Made by a program: the position numbers and the translations under genes
Notes under the pieces: generated by a model
Seen by the model: only the letters and a program-made list of their open reading frames with translations
What the model was told of the DNA's origin: nothing
Database searches by the model: none
NCBI RefSeq assembly: GCF_014639235.1
Contig: NZ_BMFU01000002.1
Location: 124,001-188,000 of the forward strand
Length of the DNA stretch: 64,000 nt
Origin: Paenibacillus silvae
GTDB lineage: Bacteria; Bacillota; Bacilli; Paenibacillales; Paenibacillaceae
Direction of reading: 5' to 3'
Shown here: positions 16,495 to 25,368 of the stretch, in pieces
Layout of the letters: every line of letters begins with the position of its first letter
How positions within the stretch are numbered: the stretch's first letter is position 1

Positions 16495-17904
16495 ATGCGC
16501 ACAAATGAAAAATTCAGCTTATTATTCCGTAAAAAACCGATTGCCAGTGAAGGCAACGAGGGCGGTGCATTGAAGAGGGCCCTTGGACCTCTGGATTTGA
16601 CAACGCTTGGAGTTGGAGCCATCATTGGCACAGGAATCTTTGTGCTGACAGGTGTGGCGGCAGCCAAGTACGCCGGACCCGGGCTGGTGTTATCCTTCCT
16701 GCTGGCTGGTATCATCTGTGCGTTTGCCGCCTTGTGTTATTCTGAATTTGCTTCTACAATTCCGGCATCGGGTAGTGCATATACGTACAGCTATACTGCA
16801 TTTGGTGAAGTGATTGCGTGGATTTTGGGGTGGGACCTGATTCTGGAGTATGGTTTTGCCAGTGCGGCGGTAGCAAGTGGCTGGTCGGGATATTTTCAAA
16901 CGTTATTGTCCGGGTTCGGACTGGAGCTGCCTCATGCTTTAACTAGTGCATTTAATCCGGAGAAGGGCACATATTTTGACATTACTGCGGCTGTAATTAC
17001 TCTGATTATTACGTTTCTGCTCACTCGTGGCGTAAAGGAAGCCGCACGTGCGAACGGGATTATGGTAGGCATTAAAATTATTGTGGTGCTGATCTTCATT
17101 GGTGTCGGTGTGTTTTACGTGCAGCCAGCGAACTGGCATCCTTTCCTGCCATTTGGCTTTTCGGGGGTGACGGCTGGTGCCGCTACCGTATTTTTTGCTT
17201 ATATCGGCTTTGACGCAGTTTCTACAGCAGCGGAAGAGGTGAAACGCCCACAACGGGATCTGCCGATCGGTATTATTGCGTCGCTTGCTGTGTGCACGAT
17301 CCTGTATATCGTGGTGTCTCTTATCCTCACGGGCATTGTGCCGTTTAGCATGTTAAATGTAAGTGATCCGGTAGCCTTTGCTTTTGAATTTGTGAACTTG
17401 AATGGTTTGTCCTGGATCGTATCTCTTGGAGCAATTACAGGCATTACGACGGTATTGCTCGTCATGATGTATGGTCAGACACGTTTGCTCTACTCGATGT
17501 CTCGTGATGGTCTGTTATCTCCCGTATTCTCTAAAGTTAGCGGCAAAAGCCAGACTCCGGCGGTCGGAAGCTGGCTGGCAGGTATGATCGTAGCCTTGTT
17601 TTCCGGGTTTATCTCTCTCGGACATTTGGCTGAGCTCACGAATATCGGAACGTTATTTGCTTTTGCTGTCGTGAGTCTGGGCATTATCGTGCTGCGCAGA
17701 AATAACCCAGATCTCAAACGCGGCTTCCGGGTTCCGTTCGTACCGTTCATTCCCATTCTGAGCGCGATCGGTTGTGTATATTTGATGACCCGCCTTGCAG
17801 CATTAACCTGGATTACGTTTTTTGGCTGGCTGATTATCGGATTAATGATTTATTTTGCCTATGGACGTCACCATAGTCATCTGAATCCGCTTAGAAGAAA
17901 GTAA
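16495..17904 (+). CDS. APC-family amino acid permease (CAT/YfnA-like)
   Basis: The start is taken at ATG 16495, 8 nt after AAAGGA; an upstream ATG at 16417 has no ribosome site. The 469-residue protein has about 12 membrane helices. The N-terminal LTTLGVGAIIGTGIFVLTG and the conserved YSEFASTIPASGSAYTYSY are typical of the cationic amino acid transporter-like branch (YfnA, GkApcT) of the APC superfamily. It is a proton-coupled amino acid importer in the cytoplasmic membrane; the exact substrate is unknown. It is monocistronic. Confidence 0.87.
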   Translation: MRTNEKFSLLFRKKPIASEGNEGGALKRALGPLDLTTLGVGAIIGTGIFVLTGVAAAKYAGPGLVLSFLLAGIICAFAALCYSEFASTIPASGSAYTYSYTAFGEVIAWILGWDLILEYGFASAAVASGWSGYFQTLLSGFGLELPHALTSAFNPEKGTYFDITAAVITLIITFLLTRGVKEAARANGIMVGIKIIVVLIFIGVGVFYVQPANWHPFLPFGFSGVTAGAATVFFAYIGFDAVSTAAEEVKRPQRDLPIGIIASLAVCTILYIVVSLILTGIVPFSMLNVSDPVAFAFEFVNLNGLSWIVSLGAITGITTVLLVMMYGQTRLLYSMSRDGLLSPVFSKVSGKSQTPAVGSWLAGMIVALFSGFISLGHLAELTNIGTLFAFAVVSLGIIVLRRNNPDLKRGFRVPFVPFIPILSAIGCVYLMTRLAALTWITFFGWLIIGLMIYFAYGRHHSHLNPLRRK

Positions 17905-17966
17905 TTTCTCGATAGTCAGTTATAGCTACTACTGTAATAGGTACTATTGTAAGATGCAATCTGCCC

Positions 17967-18012
17967 AATCCCTGTTTACTTTCGCTGGACGAAGGTGAGC
18001 GGGGATTTTTGT
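17967..18012 (+). terminator. Rho-independent terminator after the permease
   Basis: An 18-bp stem with several G-U pairs runs from AATCCCTGTTTACTTTCG to CGAAGGTGAGCGGGGATT and is followed by TTTTG. Confidence 0.65.
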
Positions 18013-18102
18013 GTTCTGGATTGGGAGGGGTTGCGGCTGAGCCAAATATGAAATATATTTGGTGGGTATGATCTGCCACCAGAAGAAGAGAGGGGTTACT
18101 TT

Positions 18103-19194
18103 ATGAATATACCATTACATAATAATATAAATGAGCACTCATCCCATTTTGCATTTGCACTCTCGGATTCATCCGTTCTCACCGAGGCGAAGCTAATCAT
18201 ATCGCATGGGGATCAAGCAGATGAATTGCTACTGGATATCGATCCGCGGTCACATCTCGAAGATGGTCGCAAGGTATCTGTCATTGCACAGCTATTTCAA
18301 AATCCGCTGCAGCGTGAGGAGGCCAGTGTTCTCTATGGACCTGAGCTGTCCTATGTACAATATGCAATCTCTCTAACAGACACTAGCAGCATAAGCATTG
18401 CGTCTATTCAGGGCGTAGACTACCCGATTACACTTGATCTCGGACCTTATATACCAGGAGATTATGAGGTTCGTATTGCGCTACACCGAAAAACACCTCG
18501 AATCGCTGAAGGTCCATTAGAACCCGAGCAGCTGGCGATGGTGAAATACGCACAAGTGAATACACTACATATCATGCTGTTTCCAGCAGAAGTTTCACAA
18601 TTGGCTTCTTCATCTGCCGCAGTATGGACACGAAATCATCATGTGTTTGATTCCTATGGCAGAAGGGGTTTTATTCTTGCTGATCTGGAACGACTCCCTG
18701 GACGAGTAGAGGAGATGTTCGGGCCAGGTAATCATAATTTATTGGAACATTTTACTGAAGGACGGCTCGATCCATTGCTGGAAGAAGGACTTATGGCTAT
18801 TGTATGGGGGATTACGCCATGGTGTTATTCGCTATACTGTCCACCAAACGAGCAGGCAGCTCAAGTGCTTGCGTGGGACAAGTTAGGGGAAGAGCCTGCA
18901 AGACAAGGGATATATTACATCGATCCCGAAGTGCAGCGTTTAAGTATTATTCCAGCGAATGAACTGGCTTTCTGGGCAAACTGTATTCGCAAAGAGTGGC
19001 CTGTCGTGGAGCTTTCGGGAGAAGGAGAGACGCTTCATCTGGATCTGTATGTGCAGATTGCCGAATCGGTGAATGGGCTGCATGAAAATCCGATTCCAAC
19101 CTTTGTACTCACACGTAGCGAGGGTAAACCGGACATGATCATGCTTATGGCGAATGTTGTGATTGTGGAAGAGATTGATTTTCCAATGGCTTAA
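18103..19194 (+). CDS. Uncharacterised protein
   Basis: This 363-residue protein is preceded by AGAGAGGGG. I do not recognise it. It is soluble and acidic, with no signal peptide or membrane segment. Residues 1-180 look beta-rich (alternating hydrophobics, YIPGDYEVRIALHR); the C-terminal half has WGITPWCYSLYCPP with two Cys and a Trp-rich stretch, followed by a regular alpha/beta pattern. It ends 34 bp before the start of the tyrosine recombinase gene, so the two are probably co-transcribed, though a functional link is unproven. Confidence 0.6.
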   Translation: MNIPLHNNINEHSSHFAFALSDSSVLTEAKLIISHGDQADELLLDIDPRSHLEDGRKVSVIAQLFQNPLQREEASVLYGPELSYVQYAISLTDTSSISIASIQGVDYPITLDLGPYIPGDYEVRIALHRKTPRIAEGPLEPEQLAMVKYAQVNTLHIMLFPAEVSQLASSSAAVWTRNHHVFDSYGRRGFILADLERLPGRVEEMFGPGNHNLLEHFTEGRLDPLLEEGLMAIVWGITPWCYSLYCPPNEQAAQVLAWDKLGEEPARQGIYYIDPEVQRLSIIPANELAFWANCIRKEWPVVELSGEGETLHLDLYVQIAESVNGLHENPIPTFVLTRSEGKPDMIMLMANVVIVEEIDFPMA

Positions 19195-19228
19195 AGGTGC
19201 AGGAAATATCGATGGAGGTGACAAGCAG

Positions 19229-20155
19229 ATGATGAACGACGAGATTCAGGAGCAGTACGCTGACGAACTGGAGGCATTTCATATCTGGATGAAGGATGCC
19301 GGTTATACTGGCCATACGGTTAAATCATACACAGGTGATGTGATGGAATTCCTCATTTCCATTCAAGGCAAATCGCTGGAGCAAGTGAAAAAGCTGCATG
19401 TGCTTTCGTATCTCTCCCGCGCACGGGAGCGTGGCGTGAGTGATGCTACCCGGAATCGTAAACATGCGGCAGTCAACTGCTTTTACAAGTCCCTCATCGA
19501 ACTGGAAGTATTCACGAATAATCCGGCAGCGGGCATCAAAAAGTCCAAAACCGAGAAAAATCGGGCTCCCGTTTTCCTGGATGAAGGCGGATTGACTCGT
19601 TTTCTGGCTTCTGTAGAGGGCAAGTACCGTACACGTAATTTGGCAGTTTTTTTGCTAATGGGTTATATGGGGCTGCGGGTTGGCGAGGTGCATGCGCTGA
19701 ACTGCAAAGATTATAATCCGGAGCGGCGTACGCTCGATGTATTTGGTAAGGGACGAAAATGGCGTTCCATCCCTGTGCCAGAAACTGTAGCAGACGTATT
19801 AACCCAGTCTCTTCAGGAACGGCTGAAGCCGTGGCGCGGCGAGAAGGAGGAGGCTCTGTTTATATCGCAAAAAGGAAAACGTCTGTCCATCCGCAGCATT
19901 CAGCTGATCTCCACAGAAACCTTCGAACGCTTCCAGCAGGAAGCGCCGGCTCACGAGCGACAAAGCTACTCCAGCCATAAGCTACGTCACTCGTTTGCGA
20001 CGATGATGCTTCGGCGCGGGGCTGATTTGCGAACGGTACAGGAGCTGCTGGGACATGCTTCGATCCAGACAACAACGGTCTACACCCATGTCACCAGCCG
20101 GGAAAAAGAAGAGGCGATGGCTCTGCTTGAAGTTCAGCTTCCGGCAGTGAAATGA
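19229..20155 (+). CDS. Tyrosine recombinase, XerC/XerD-like
   Basis: The start is ATG 19229 after ATGGAGGTG, giving 308 residues. The N-terminal SAM-like domain spans about residues 8-95 and the catalytic domain 110-300. All six catalytic residues are present: Arg150, Lys174, His250, Arg253, His276 and Tyr285 (TVYTHV). The protein makes and rejoins DNA strands at specific sites. It has no excisionase, phage genes or att repeats around it and is not beside hslVU/codY, so it is an orphan rather than the housekeeping copy by context. Whether it works on dif or another site cannot be told. Confidence 0.88.
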   Translation: MMNDEIQEQYADELEAFHIWMKDAGYTGHTVKSYTGDVMEFLISIQGKSLEQVKKLHVLSYLSRARERGVSDATRNRKHAAVNCFYKSLIELEVFTNNPAAGIKKSKTEKNRAPVFLDEGGLTRFLASVEGKYRTRNLAVFLLMGYMGLRVGEVHALNCKDYNPERRTLDVFGKGRKWRSIPVPETVADVLTQSLQERLKPWRGEKEEALFISQKGKRLSIRSIQLISTETFERFQQEAPAHERQSYSSHKLRHSFATMMLRRGADLRTVQELLGHASIQTTTVYTHVTSREKEEAMALLEVQLPAVK

Positions 20156-20221
20156 AAAGAAAGAGCGTAAAGTCAGCGACACAACAGCAGCATATTTATC
20201 TGCCAGGAGAGATGAACGAGC

Positions 20222-21481
20222 ATGAATGAAAGAAAGCAGGCTGCAACTGTTCGAGATCGCGATGAACTTTCAACTCAATCTGAACTTCAACCTCAAGCGC
20301 AGCATGTTCAGCCAAACGGACTGCTGGCTGTATGGGAAGTGCTGATGGTTGCAACAAAATTAGGACTGACTTCATTCGGAGGCCCTACAGCACACCTGGG
20401 TTATTTTCACAACGAATATGTACGCAAACGAAAATGGATAGACGAGCACAGCTATGCTGATCTGGTTGGACTGTGTCAATTTCTTCCCGGGCCGGCGAGC
20501 AGCCAGGTGGGCATTGGTATTGGTGTCATGCGAGCCGGGCTGTTGGGTGGATTGGCGGCCTGGGTTGGCTTCACTCTTCCATCGGTGCTTGTCTTAATCG
20601 CATTTGCCTTACTGTTAAAAGAGGTTGATGTGAGCCACGCTGGCTGGATCAGCGGACTGAAAATGGTAGCTGTAGTGATTGTAGCTCACGCAATTCTGGG
20701 CATGGCCCAGAAGCTTACGCCGGATAAAGAGCGAATTACACTGGCCGTGCTTATCGCTGCCGCGGCGTTAGTGTGGACGGTGCCCTACAGCCAGGTCATG
20801 CTGATTGCGCTCGCAGGTTTGGCTGGATGGAGCATGTACCGAAAATCACCTGTTATTCCCGCTGCAACGATGAAAATCCCTATACGCCGCAGCTTTGCCG
20901 TAAGCTGCTTGGCCATATTTGCAGGTTTGCTCGTTGTGTTACCCGTCCTTCGCCAGACCTTTAACGTAGAGTGGATCGCTCTGTTTGATTCCATGTATCG
21001 TGCAGGCTCGATGGTATTTGGCGGGGGACATGTCGTGCTTCCTCTGCTGGAGCAGGAACTCGTGCCTCACGGCTTCGTGAGCAAAGACGACTTCCTTGCG
21101 GGTTATGGTGCAACGCAAGCGGTACCGGGGCCGTTATTTACGTTTGCTGCCTACCTCGGAGCTGTTTCCATGGGTGGAGGAGGGGCGATCATCGCCACAA
21201 TTGCGATATTTTTACCCGCATTTTTGCTGATTATTGGAGCATTGCCTTTCTGGAGTGCGCTGCGCAGCAACTCTCACATGCAGGGTTCGCTTGCCGGGGT
21301 TAATGCAGGTGTCGTAGGTATTCTGCTTGCTGCACTCTATCAGCCTCTATGGACAACCGCTGTGCTGTCATCCGTTGACTTTGCACTGGCATGTATTCTG
21401 TTTGTGCTGCTTACCTTCTGGAAGTGCCCGCCTTGGGTTATTGTTGTACTGGGAATCGTTGGAGGCATGATCGTGCATTGA
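20222..21481 (+). CDS. chrA: Chromate transporter family protein (ChrA, two-domain)
   Basis: The protein has 419 residues with AGGAGAG upstream. Two CHR domains are fused in tandem. The first has FGGPTAHLGYFHNEYV and CQFLPGPASSQ; the second has FGGGHVVLPLLEQELV and TQAVPGPLFTFAAYLG. These are the paired FGGx and PGP motifs of long-chain ChrA proteins. Experimentally studied members export chromate and confer Cr(VI) resistance; many homologues may carry other oxyanions. No chrB regulator is nearby. A charged N-terminal tail of about 25 residues precedes the first domain. Confidence 0.87.
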   Translation: MNERKQAATVRDRDELSTQSELQPQAQHVQPNGLLAVWEVLMVATKLGLTSFGGPTAHLGYFHNEYVRKRKWIDEHSYADLVGLCQFLPGPASSQVGIGIGVMRAGLLGGLAAWVGFTLPSVLVLIAFALLLKEVDVSHAGWISGLKMVAVVIVAHAILGMAQKLTPDKERITLAVLIAAAALVWTVPYSQVMLIALAGLAGWSMYRKSPVIPAATMKIPIRRSFAVSCLAIFAGLLVVLPVLRQTFNVEWIALFDSMYRAGSMVFGGGHVVLPLLEQELVPHGFVSKDDFLAGYGATQAVPGPLFTFAAYLGAVSMGGGGAIIATIAIFLPAFLLIIGALPFWSALRSNSHMQGSLAGVNAGVVGILLAALYQPLWTTAVLSSVDFALACILFVLLTFWKCPPWVIVVLGIVGGMIVH

Positions 21482-21649
21482 AAAAAATAGTGAACTTTTT
21501 GAAATAGACCGACGTAGTTTCCGTCATTATTGTTATGTAAACCAATTGTCGAGACTATTCAAAGATCAATTTTTAAAGTTGCATTAGATAAAAGTAATAT
21601 TATACGTCAGCCTTTTGTTAAATCATGCGATACCATTGCTGGATATTCA

Positions 21650-21699
21650 AAAAAAGATCATGCAAAACTCTACTGCGGAGTGTTTGCATGATCTTTTTT
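21650..21699. terminator. Bidirectional terminator between chrA and ldh
   Basis: A perfect stem of about 17 bp (21650-21666 and 21683-21699) has A-run and T-run flanks, so it can serve both converging transcripts. Confidence 0.88.
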
Positions 21700-21726
21700 A
21701 TTGAATTCGTAAGGATGAACGCAAAC

Positions 21727-22656
21727 TTATTCCAGTCCGGCAATTTGTTCCTTCAATTTGTTTGCAGAAGCCTGGAAGGCTGTTTTCTCTGTCTCATTTA
21801 ATGGCAGCGGTAAAATTTCACGTACACCATGACGATCTACGACACAAGGCACACCCAGATACACATCGGAAACACCGTTGTAATCTTCAAGCAGTGTGGA
21901 TACGTTCAGAACGGAGCCTTCATTGCCCAGAATTGCAGCTACAATCCGGTCGAGAGCCAGAGCGATAGCATAAGAAGTGGCTCCTTTTGCATTAATAATC
22001 TCGTAGGCTGCGTTTTTGGTGCTGTTAAAAATCTCTTGCTGGGTTTCTTCGTCAAGTTCCAGGTCTGTTCCCGCAACATTGGCGAGACTCCAGACAGGTA
22101 CTTCGGAATCGCCGTGTTCACCGATAATATGAGCATGAATGCTGCGTGGATCAATGCCTTTATTTTTACCAATAAGATAACGGAACCGTGCGCTGTCCAG
22201 CAGTGTACCAGAGCCGATCACGCGAGAGGCCGGCCAGCCGCTTTGTTTCCAGGATGTATAGGATAAGATATCGACAGGGTTGGTCGCAATCAGCAGAATT
22301 CCGTGAGAGTTGACCTCCGTGATCCGGTCGATGATATCTTTGAAAATGCTTGCATTTTTTTTCAGCAGGTCAATTCGGGTTTCACCTGGTTTCTGAGAAG
22401 CACCCGCGGTAATGATGATGATGTCGGCATCTTTGCAGTCTGAATAGTCGCCAGCCCATACCTTAACCCCTCCGGTAAACGGCAGGCCGTGGTTCATATC
22501 CAGCATTTCGCCGGTAGCTTTATCATGATTCACATCCACGAATACGAGCTCGGACGAGCGTTGTCTGAGCATCAGCGTGTATCCCGTTGTTGTTCCTACT
22601 GCACCCATACCGATAATAACGACACGGCTAGGTTTCAATGCTGCATTGGTTGTCAT
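21727..22656 (-). CDS. ldh: L-lactate dehydrogenase
   Basis: The protein has 309 residues. The NAD site GMGAVGTTTG is at about residue 16. Substrate and catalytic residues are all in place: Gln88 in GASQKPGETR (Gln selects lactate over malate), Arg94, Asp154, Arg157 in DSARFR and His181 in GEHGD. It reduces pyruvate to L-lactate and regenerates NAD+ during fermentation. It is monocistronic and ends at a bidirectional terminator. I looked for a Rex site upstream and did not find a good one. Confidence 0.95.
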   Translation of the reverse strand: MTTNAALKPSRVVIIGMGAVGTTTGYTLMLRQRSSELVFVDVNHDKATGEMLDMNHGLPFTGGVKVWAGDYSDCKDADIIIITAGASQKPGETRIDLLKKNASIFKDIIDRITEVNSHGILLIATNPVDILSYTSWKQSGWPASRVIGSGTLLDSARFRYLIGKNKGIDPRSIHAHIIGEHGDSEVPVWSLANVAGTDLELDEETQQEIFNSTKNAAYEIINAKGATSYAIALALDRIVAAILGNEGSVLNVSTLLEDYNGVSDVYLGVPCVVDRHGVREILPLPLNETEKTAFQASANKLKEQIAGLE

Positions 22657-22998
22657 GTTCTTATCCTCTCCTTTTAGGGTATACTACCATCCATATTAAG
22701 GGATTCAGTCGGATAAAGCGAGTTTTGTCTATAACTTTTTTCACATCATTTGGCAGCTGGTAAAAACAAATTCGAAGATTCAGTGAAAACAACCGTGTTA
22801 GATGAAGATAAGCTAATCACTTCGAGTAGAAGACAAAAATCAGCGAGGTTATACACGAATCGGCAGGTGCTAAGTTGGTGTGAGCCTTTATGTTGAGGTT
22901 TGTGGTAGAATAGGAGCAGTGGATTCTGATGAATCGTAAATACAACGCCATCACAGAGGCATGCGCGCCTGTCTGGTGGATAGAGAGGTGGAACCCAC
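22657..22998. other. Divergent intergenic region ldh / lipoprotein
   Basis: No gene is visible here. The ldh ribosome site (AAAAGGAGAGG on the minus strand) is at the left edge and the lipoprotein site AGAGGTGG at the right. I could not assign confident -35/-10 pairs to either gene. Confidence 0.4.
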
Positions 22999-24279
22999 TT
23001 GCATTGGCAATGGAAAAAAATAGCGCAGACAGCTTTGCTGTCTATAGGAATGATCATTATGCTGGCTGGCTGCACCAAAACGGAACAGCCGCCTGCAGCG
23101 GAACCCCCGGATCAGCAGGAAGACGGTGGCAACATCGGGCAGACCCTTACGGTTGTCCCCCCCACCAACAATAATGCTGAAGCGACGGAGATGTCCAAAT
23201 ATCAAATTCAGACTCGTCTGACCGATTTTCAGTTAATTAATGATAACGGCGGCTTGGCCTGGGGTGTTACGCGGAATGCACTCAGGCTGTATTACACTCA
23301 GGATCAGGGAAAAACATGGACAAACATATCACCGTCTGAGAATGTGCAATTTCCGGCGAATCCGAAGTACGGTGAAAGTATTTATTTTGTAGATCGGATG
23401 CATGGCTGGATTGTTCGAGAGGGTATGGGGGGCACAGATACGATTGTGCTTCGAACGAATAACGGTGGTGTAACCTGGAGTCTTTCTTCCTTGTCCAAGA
23501 CGGATAAAGTAACAGCCATATCCTTTGTCTCTCCTGAGAAGGGCTGGGTGCTAACCACGGTAGATACCGGGATTGGCAAACAGGATAAAATGCTATACTT
23601 TACGCATAATGGAGGCACAACGTGGGAACGAATGACCTCAAGCGACGAGAAGGACAAAACGACCACCGGGGAAATCTCGAGACGCGGTTATACGACCGGT
23701 ATGACGTTCTCCGATGCCAAGCATGGCTTCTTGAGCGCGATTGAGTTTGGCACACCGAAGCTGTATGTTACGTCAGATGGCGGAGAGCAGTGGAGGACTG
23801 TTTCCTCCTTCTTTGATCGAAGTAAATTCAGTGGCTGTGGCAACTTCAATCTTAGCGCACCCCAGTTCTTCGGTCGTGAAGCGAAGTCGGCCTGGATGGC
23901 GATGTCCTGTGCTCGCGGGGAAAGCACGACATTCAGTGGTTTCTTCACCGCCGATGGGGGAGCAAGCTGGAAGCTGTACTCTTTCAGCCTGGACAAGCAG
24001 ACAGGTATTAATCGCAATCTTCCTCCTGTATTTCTAAGTCCAACCGAAGGCTGGGCGATGCAGAAGGGCATCATGTATTACACCGTGGACACGGGAAAAA
24101 CATGGAAGGCATATCCCGAGAGCAGCGTGCTGAAGAAGATTTTCGAAGACTACCCTGAAATCGTGAAGCTGCAGATGGCCTCGCCCAAGCTGGGCTGGAT
24201 TCTGGTAGAGAATACAGATGCGAAGCGTTCGCTGCTGCTGCAAACGGTAGATGGGGGAGAGCACTGGAAGGTGCTGTAG
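22999..24279 (+). CDS. Lipoprotein with Ycf48-like/BNR beta-propeller repeats
   Basis: The start is TTG at 22999, 8 nt after GAGGTGG; the only nearby ATG lies inside the signal peptide. The 426-residue protein has a lipoprotein signal ending in the lipobox MLAGC (Cys about residue 25), then a low-complexity Pro/Glu linker. From about residue 70 there are repeats with an Asp-box-like S/NxDxGxTW core (TQDQGKTW, TNNGGVTW, THNGGTTW, TSDGGEQW, TADGGASW, TVDTGKTW, TVDGGEHW). These mark a seven-bladed photosystem II assembly factor Ycf48-like/sialidase-type propeller. It is exported and membrane-anchored; its function in non-photosynthetic bacteria is unknown. Confidence 0.85.
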   Translation: MHWQWKKIAQTALLSIGMIIMLAGCTKTEQPPAAEPPDQQEDGGNIGQTLTVVPPTNNNAEATEMSKYQIQTRLTDFQLINDNGGLAWGVTRNALRLYYTQDQGKTWTNISPSENVQFPANPKYGESIYFVDRMHGWIVREGMGGTDTIVLRTNNGGVTWSLSSLSKTDKVTAISFVSPEKGWVLTTVDTGIGKQDKMLYFTHNGGTTWERMTSSDEKDKTTTGEISRRGYTTGMTFSDAKHGFLSAIEFGTPKLYVTSDGGEQWRTVSSFFDRSKFSGCGNFNLSAPQFFGREAKSAWMAMSCARGESTTFSGFFTADGGASWKLYSFSLDKQTGINRNLPPVFLSPTEGWAMQKGIMYYTVDTGKTWKAYPESSVLKKIFEDYPEIVKLQMASPKLGWILVENTDAKRSLLLQTVDGGEHWKVL

Positions 24280-24357
24280 CCCTGTGATTGCAGGGCTGCT
24301 GGCCTATGGTAAAGTGGTTAAGCAAGCACATGAAACGAAGAATGAGAAGTGAAGGAT

Positions 24358-24390
24358 GGGGAGAATCTCAAAAGAGATTTTCCCTTTATT
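24358..24390 (+). terminator. Rho-independent terminator after the lipoprotein gene
   Basis: GGGAGAATCTC and GAGATTTTCCC pair around an AAAA loop, with one G-U pair, followed by a T-rich tail. Confidence 0.7.
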
Positions 24391-24412
24391 TTTAATTTAT
24401 TTTTTCACTACA

Positions 24413-24456
24413 TTGTGAATTAAATCACAAATAAAAAGCGTAGATGATGTTATATT
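24413..24456 (+). promoter_or_regulatory. FNR-type site at -41.5 with -10 box
   Basis: TTGTGA-ATTAAA-TCACAA (24413-24430) fits the Bacillus FNR consensus TGTGA-N6-TCACA exactly and differs from a Rex operator at one core position. TATATT (24451-24456) is a -10 box. With the start at about 24463, the centre of the FNR box (24421.5) is at -41.5, the usual class II activator position. No -35 box is seen, as expected for an activated promoter. Confidence 0.7.
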
Positions 24457-24484
24457 TAACTCAACAAAAGAAGGAGTGATAACA

Positions 24485-24694
24485 ATGAGAACCAACGAAC
24501 AAACTCAACACACACAGGCGGATGATTTAACAAGATACATGCTGCACTTATGCTACACATGCGACGATGCCAATCGCTGCACAACCGAAGAAGCGGTGAG
24601 AGCTTGCATGGCTGCACATGCAGAGACAGATCAGCCGGAGCCGGCAGAAGGTGTAGACGTTACCCGAGGCTATATGGATATGATGTACGCGTAA
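24485..24694 (+). CDS. Small Cys-containing protein, putatively FNR-controlled
   Basis: The ATG at 24485 is 8 nt from GAAGGAG and gives 69 residues; a GTG 9 nt upstream is less well placed. The protein is acidic, with a CxxC-type arrangement in LCYTCDDANRC and a fourth Cys in VRACMAAH, so it may bind a metal or a cluster. I do not know the family. It is a single gene between its own promoter and a terminator, and the FNR-type site suggests expression under oxygen limitation. Confidence 0.65.
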   Translation: MRTNEQTQHTQADDLTRYMLHLCYTCDDANRCTTEEAVRACMAAHAETDQPEPAEGVDVTRGYMDMMYA

Positions 24695-24793
24695 TTAAGA
24701 AAATGGACACGAGATCAGAATTACGAACAGCTGGAGCCACCGCACATTGTTTTAGCTCAAGAATAAGCAGCTACAATCACAAAAAACCGCCTA

Positions 24794-24835
24794 ACAAACT
24801 GCCGTCAGCCTTCGACCAACGGCAGTTTGTTTATT
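24794..24835 (+). terminator. Rho-independent terminator
   Basis: ACAAACTGCCGT (24794-24805) and ACGGCAGTTTGT (24819-24830) form a perfect 12-bp stem followed by TTATTTG, about 100 bp after the small-protein gene. Confidence 0.75.
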
Positions 24836-24962
24836 TGTGTTGTGTTCTTGTATGCGGAATGAATAAGGCAATGAAGGCAAAGTTATAATGGTTCGGAGCT
24901 TGGGACGGGTATTTATATGAGAATGAGATAAGGCGGGCAAGGTCGCAAACTGGTGGCAAGCT

Positions 24963-25019
24963 TGGAGTAATATTGGAGTAATCTCTGAAGTAATATTGGA
25001 GCTATCTTGGAGCAATCTC
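24963..25019 (+). repeat. Five short tandem repeats of 11-12 bp
   Basis: The units TGGAGTAATAT, TGGAGTAATCTC, TGAAGTAATAT, TGGAGCTATCT and TGGAGCAATCTC follow each other directly. They lie in a gene-free stretch of 538 bp (24831-25368) and precede the palindromic element. No function is apparent. Confidence 0.6.
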
Positions 25020-25046
25020 AGCCCCATAATGTGACGTTTCATGCTA

Positions 25047-25250
25047 GTTAGCGCTAACGATTCCCACAGAGCTTATTTAGCCATTTTAGTGCCATTCAGA
25101 AATGTAACGATTCCCAGAAACGCTATTTAGCCGAATTTCGGCTGAAGAAGGAGGAAAAGGGGCTGAAATTCACAAATAACGTCACTACGAATCGTTAGAG
25201 TTTCAATGCATCATTTTCAAGCGAAATAAGGCTTCTCAGAATTGTTAGCC
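25047..25250. repeat. Symmetric palindromic repeat element of about 200 bp
   Basis: A 24-nt unit TAACGATTC-N9-YTATTT occurs four times: forward at 25055-25078 and 25105-25128, and inverted at 25174-25197 and 25224-25247 (the last with one change, TAACAATTC). Both pairs are exactly 50 bp apart and everything is symmetric about position 25151, where AATTTCGGC faces GCTGAAATT. GTTAGCGCTAAC (25047-25058) caps the left end. It looks like a REP/MITE-like intergenic repeat that could fold into a branched structure. No coding capacity is seen. Confidence 0.65.
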
Positions 25251-25368
25251 AAACATTATTGCAGTGCCCTCTACCTATTCATTGACGAACACTCCGAACC
25301 TGTGATAGCTTCAATTTAATTGGAAGATGAAGGAATGCTTGAACGATATTAAGAAATGAGGAATACAT

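Noticed and set aside
19229..20155. Integrase of a prophage or genomic island
   Set aside because: No phage genes, tRNA or direct-repeat att sites were found around the recombinase.
22657..22760. Rex operator upstream of ldh
   Set aside because: Only a TGTGAA half-site is seen and there is no facing TTCACA at the required distance.
25047..25250. CRISPR array
   Set aside because: The four units are partly inverted, degenerate and separated by unequal non-unique spacers, and no cas genes are near.
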